Part shown: in pieces, positions 6,175 through 6,270 of the stretch
Layout: each line of letters starts with the position of its first letter
How positions within the stretch are numbered: position 1 is the first letter of the stretch
From: Candidatus Hodarchaeota archaeon
GTDB taxonomy: Archaea; Asgardarchaeota; Heimdallarchaeia; Hodarchaeales; YT1-039
Assembly (NCBI GenBank): GCA_016840025.1
Contig: JAEOTF010000297.1
Coordinates: 1-6,270, forward strand
Length of the DNA stretch: 6,270 nt
Direction: 5' to 3'
The notes under the pieces: generated by a model
What the model saw: only the letters and a program-made list of their open reading frames with translations
The model's database searches: none
Told to the model about the DNA's origin: nothing
Program-made: the position numbers and the translations under genes

Positions 6175-6250
6175 GGGGTGGGACCTACGCCCTAATTTAC
6201 CAGTAAAATATTATTTGTGTTTAAAAAGCTTGGGATGGGAATCGCATCCT
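6175..6250. repeat. Two related hairpins in tandem, 57 bp apart
   Basis: Hairpin 1 (6175-6193) and hairpin 2 (6232-6250) both fit GGGRTG, a 7-nt loop starting GGA, then a pairing arm ending CCT, followed by A. Aligned over 20 positions they agree at 13. The stem differences keep pairing: G-C at 6178/6190 becomes A-T at 6235/6247, and T-G at 6179/6189 becomes T-A at 6236/6246. Read on the minus strand, each hairpin is followed within 4-5 nt by five Ts (6227-6223 and 6169-6165), so the simplest reading is a pair of terminators for a leftward gene beyond the window. A structured RNA or a repeat family are alternatives. Confidence 0.4.
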
Positions 6251-6258
6251 ATGCATGT

Positions 6259-6270
6259 GGAGATATCTCC
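6259..6270. repeat. 12-bp perfect palindrome GGAGATATCTCC at the window edge
   Basis: A perfect palindrome cut off by the window end, so any longer symmetry is unseen. It may be an operator, part of a longer hairpin, or chance. A smaller dyad, TTTAC-CA-GTAAA, lies at 6196-6207. Confidence 0.3.

Noticed and set aside
6175..6250. A tRNA, because each hairpin has about a 5-bp stem and 7-nt loop like a T-arm
   Set aside because: Neither strand gives a TTCRA-type T-loop, a D-arm or an acceptor stem at the right spacing.
1..6270. CRISPR array, insertion sequence or defence system
   Set aside because: No regularly spaced repeats, transposase motifs, terminal repeats or nuclease/defence domains were seen on either strand.

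Overview
The window looks archaeal. It is A+T-rich, genes carry archaeal-style TATA boxes, and a GGTGAT-type Shine-Dalgarno is present. Its main genes belong to families typical of archaea: a glutamate synthase (GOGAT) broken into single-domain subunits, and a PhoU regulator fused to an AbrB-like DNA-binding domain. The lineage below Archaea cannot be fixed from this sequence.

Layout. Positions 1-4658 hold a tightly packed minus-strand operon, transcribed right to left: a 16-cysteine polyferredoxin (4658-4215), an FAD/NAD(P)H oxidoreductase (4215-2941), the class II glutamine amidotransferase subunit (2939-1803), the FMN/Fe-S synthase subunit (1802-291), and the start of the GXGXG subunit (284 to beyond position 1). 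Junctions are a 1-nt overlap, 1 nt, 0 nt and 6 nt, so one transcript and one complex are very likely. Positions 4659-4863 are a divergent intergenic region with candidate TATA boxes for both directions and two perfect dyads placed like operators. Positions 4876-5988 encode the AbrB-PhoU regulator on the plus strand, ended by a T-rich terminator. Positions 5983-6123 on the minus strand hold a 46-codon ORF for a possible tiny membrane protein, converging on and overlapping the regulator by 6 nt. Positions 6124-6270 show no convincing gene but contain two related hairpins in tandem and a 12-bp palindrome at the window edge.

How the genes fit together. The amidotransferase would release ammonia from glutamine, the FMN subunit would use it to reductively aminate 2-oxoglutarate, and the GXGXG subunit would serve as the structural helix linking them. 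The ferredoxin and the flavin oxidoreductase probably supply electrons in place of the bacterial GltD small subunit. The regulator transcribed the other way probably senses or relays phosphate status. Whether it also controls the GOGAT operon is only a hypothesis from position. The core systems are known families; the less explained items are the small overlapping ORF, the operator-like dyads, and the tandem hairpins at the right edge.
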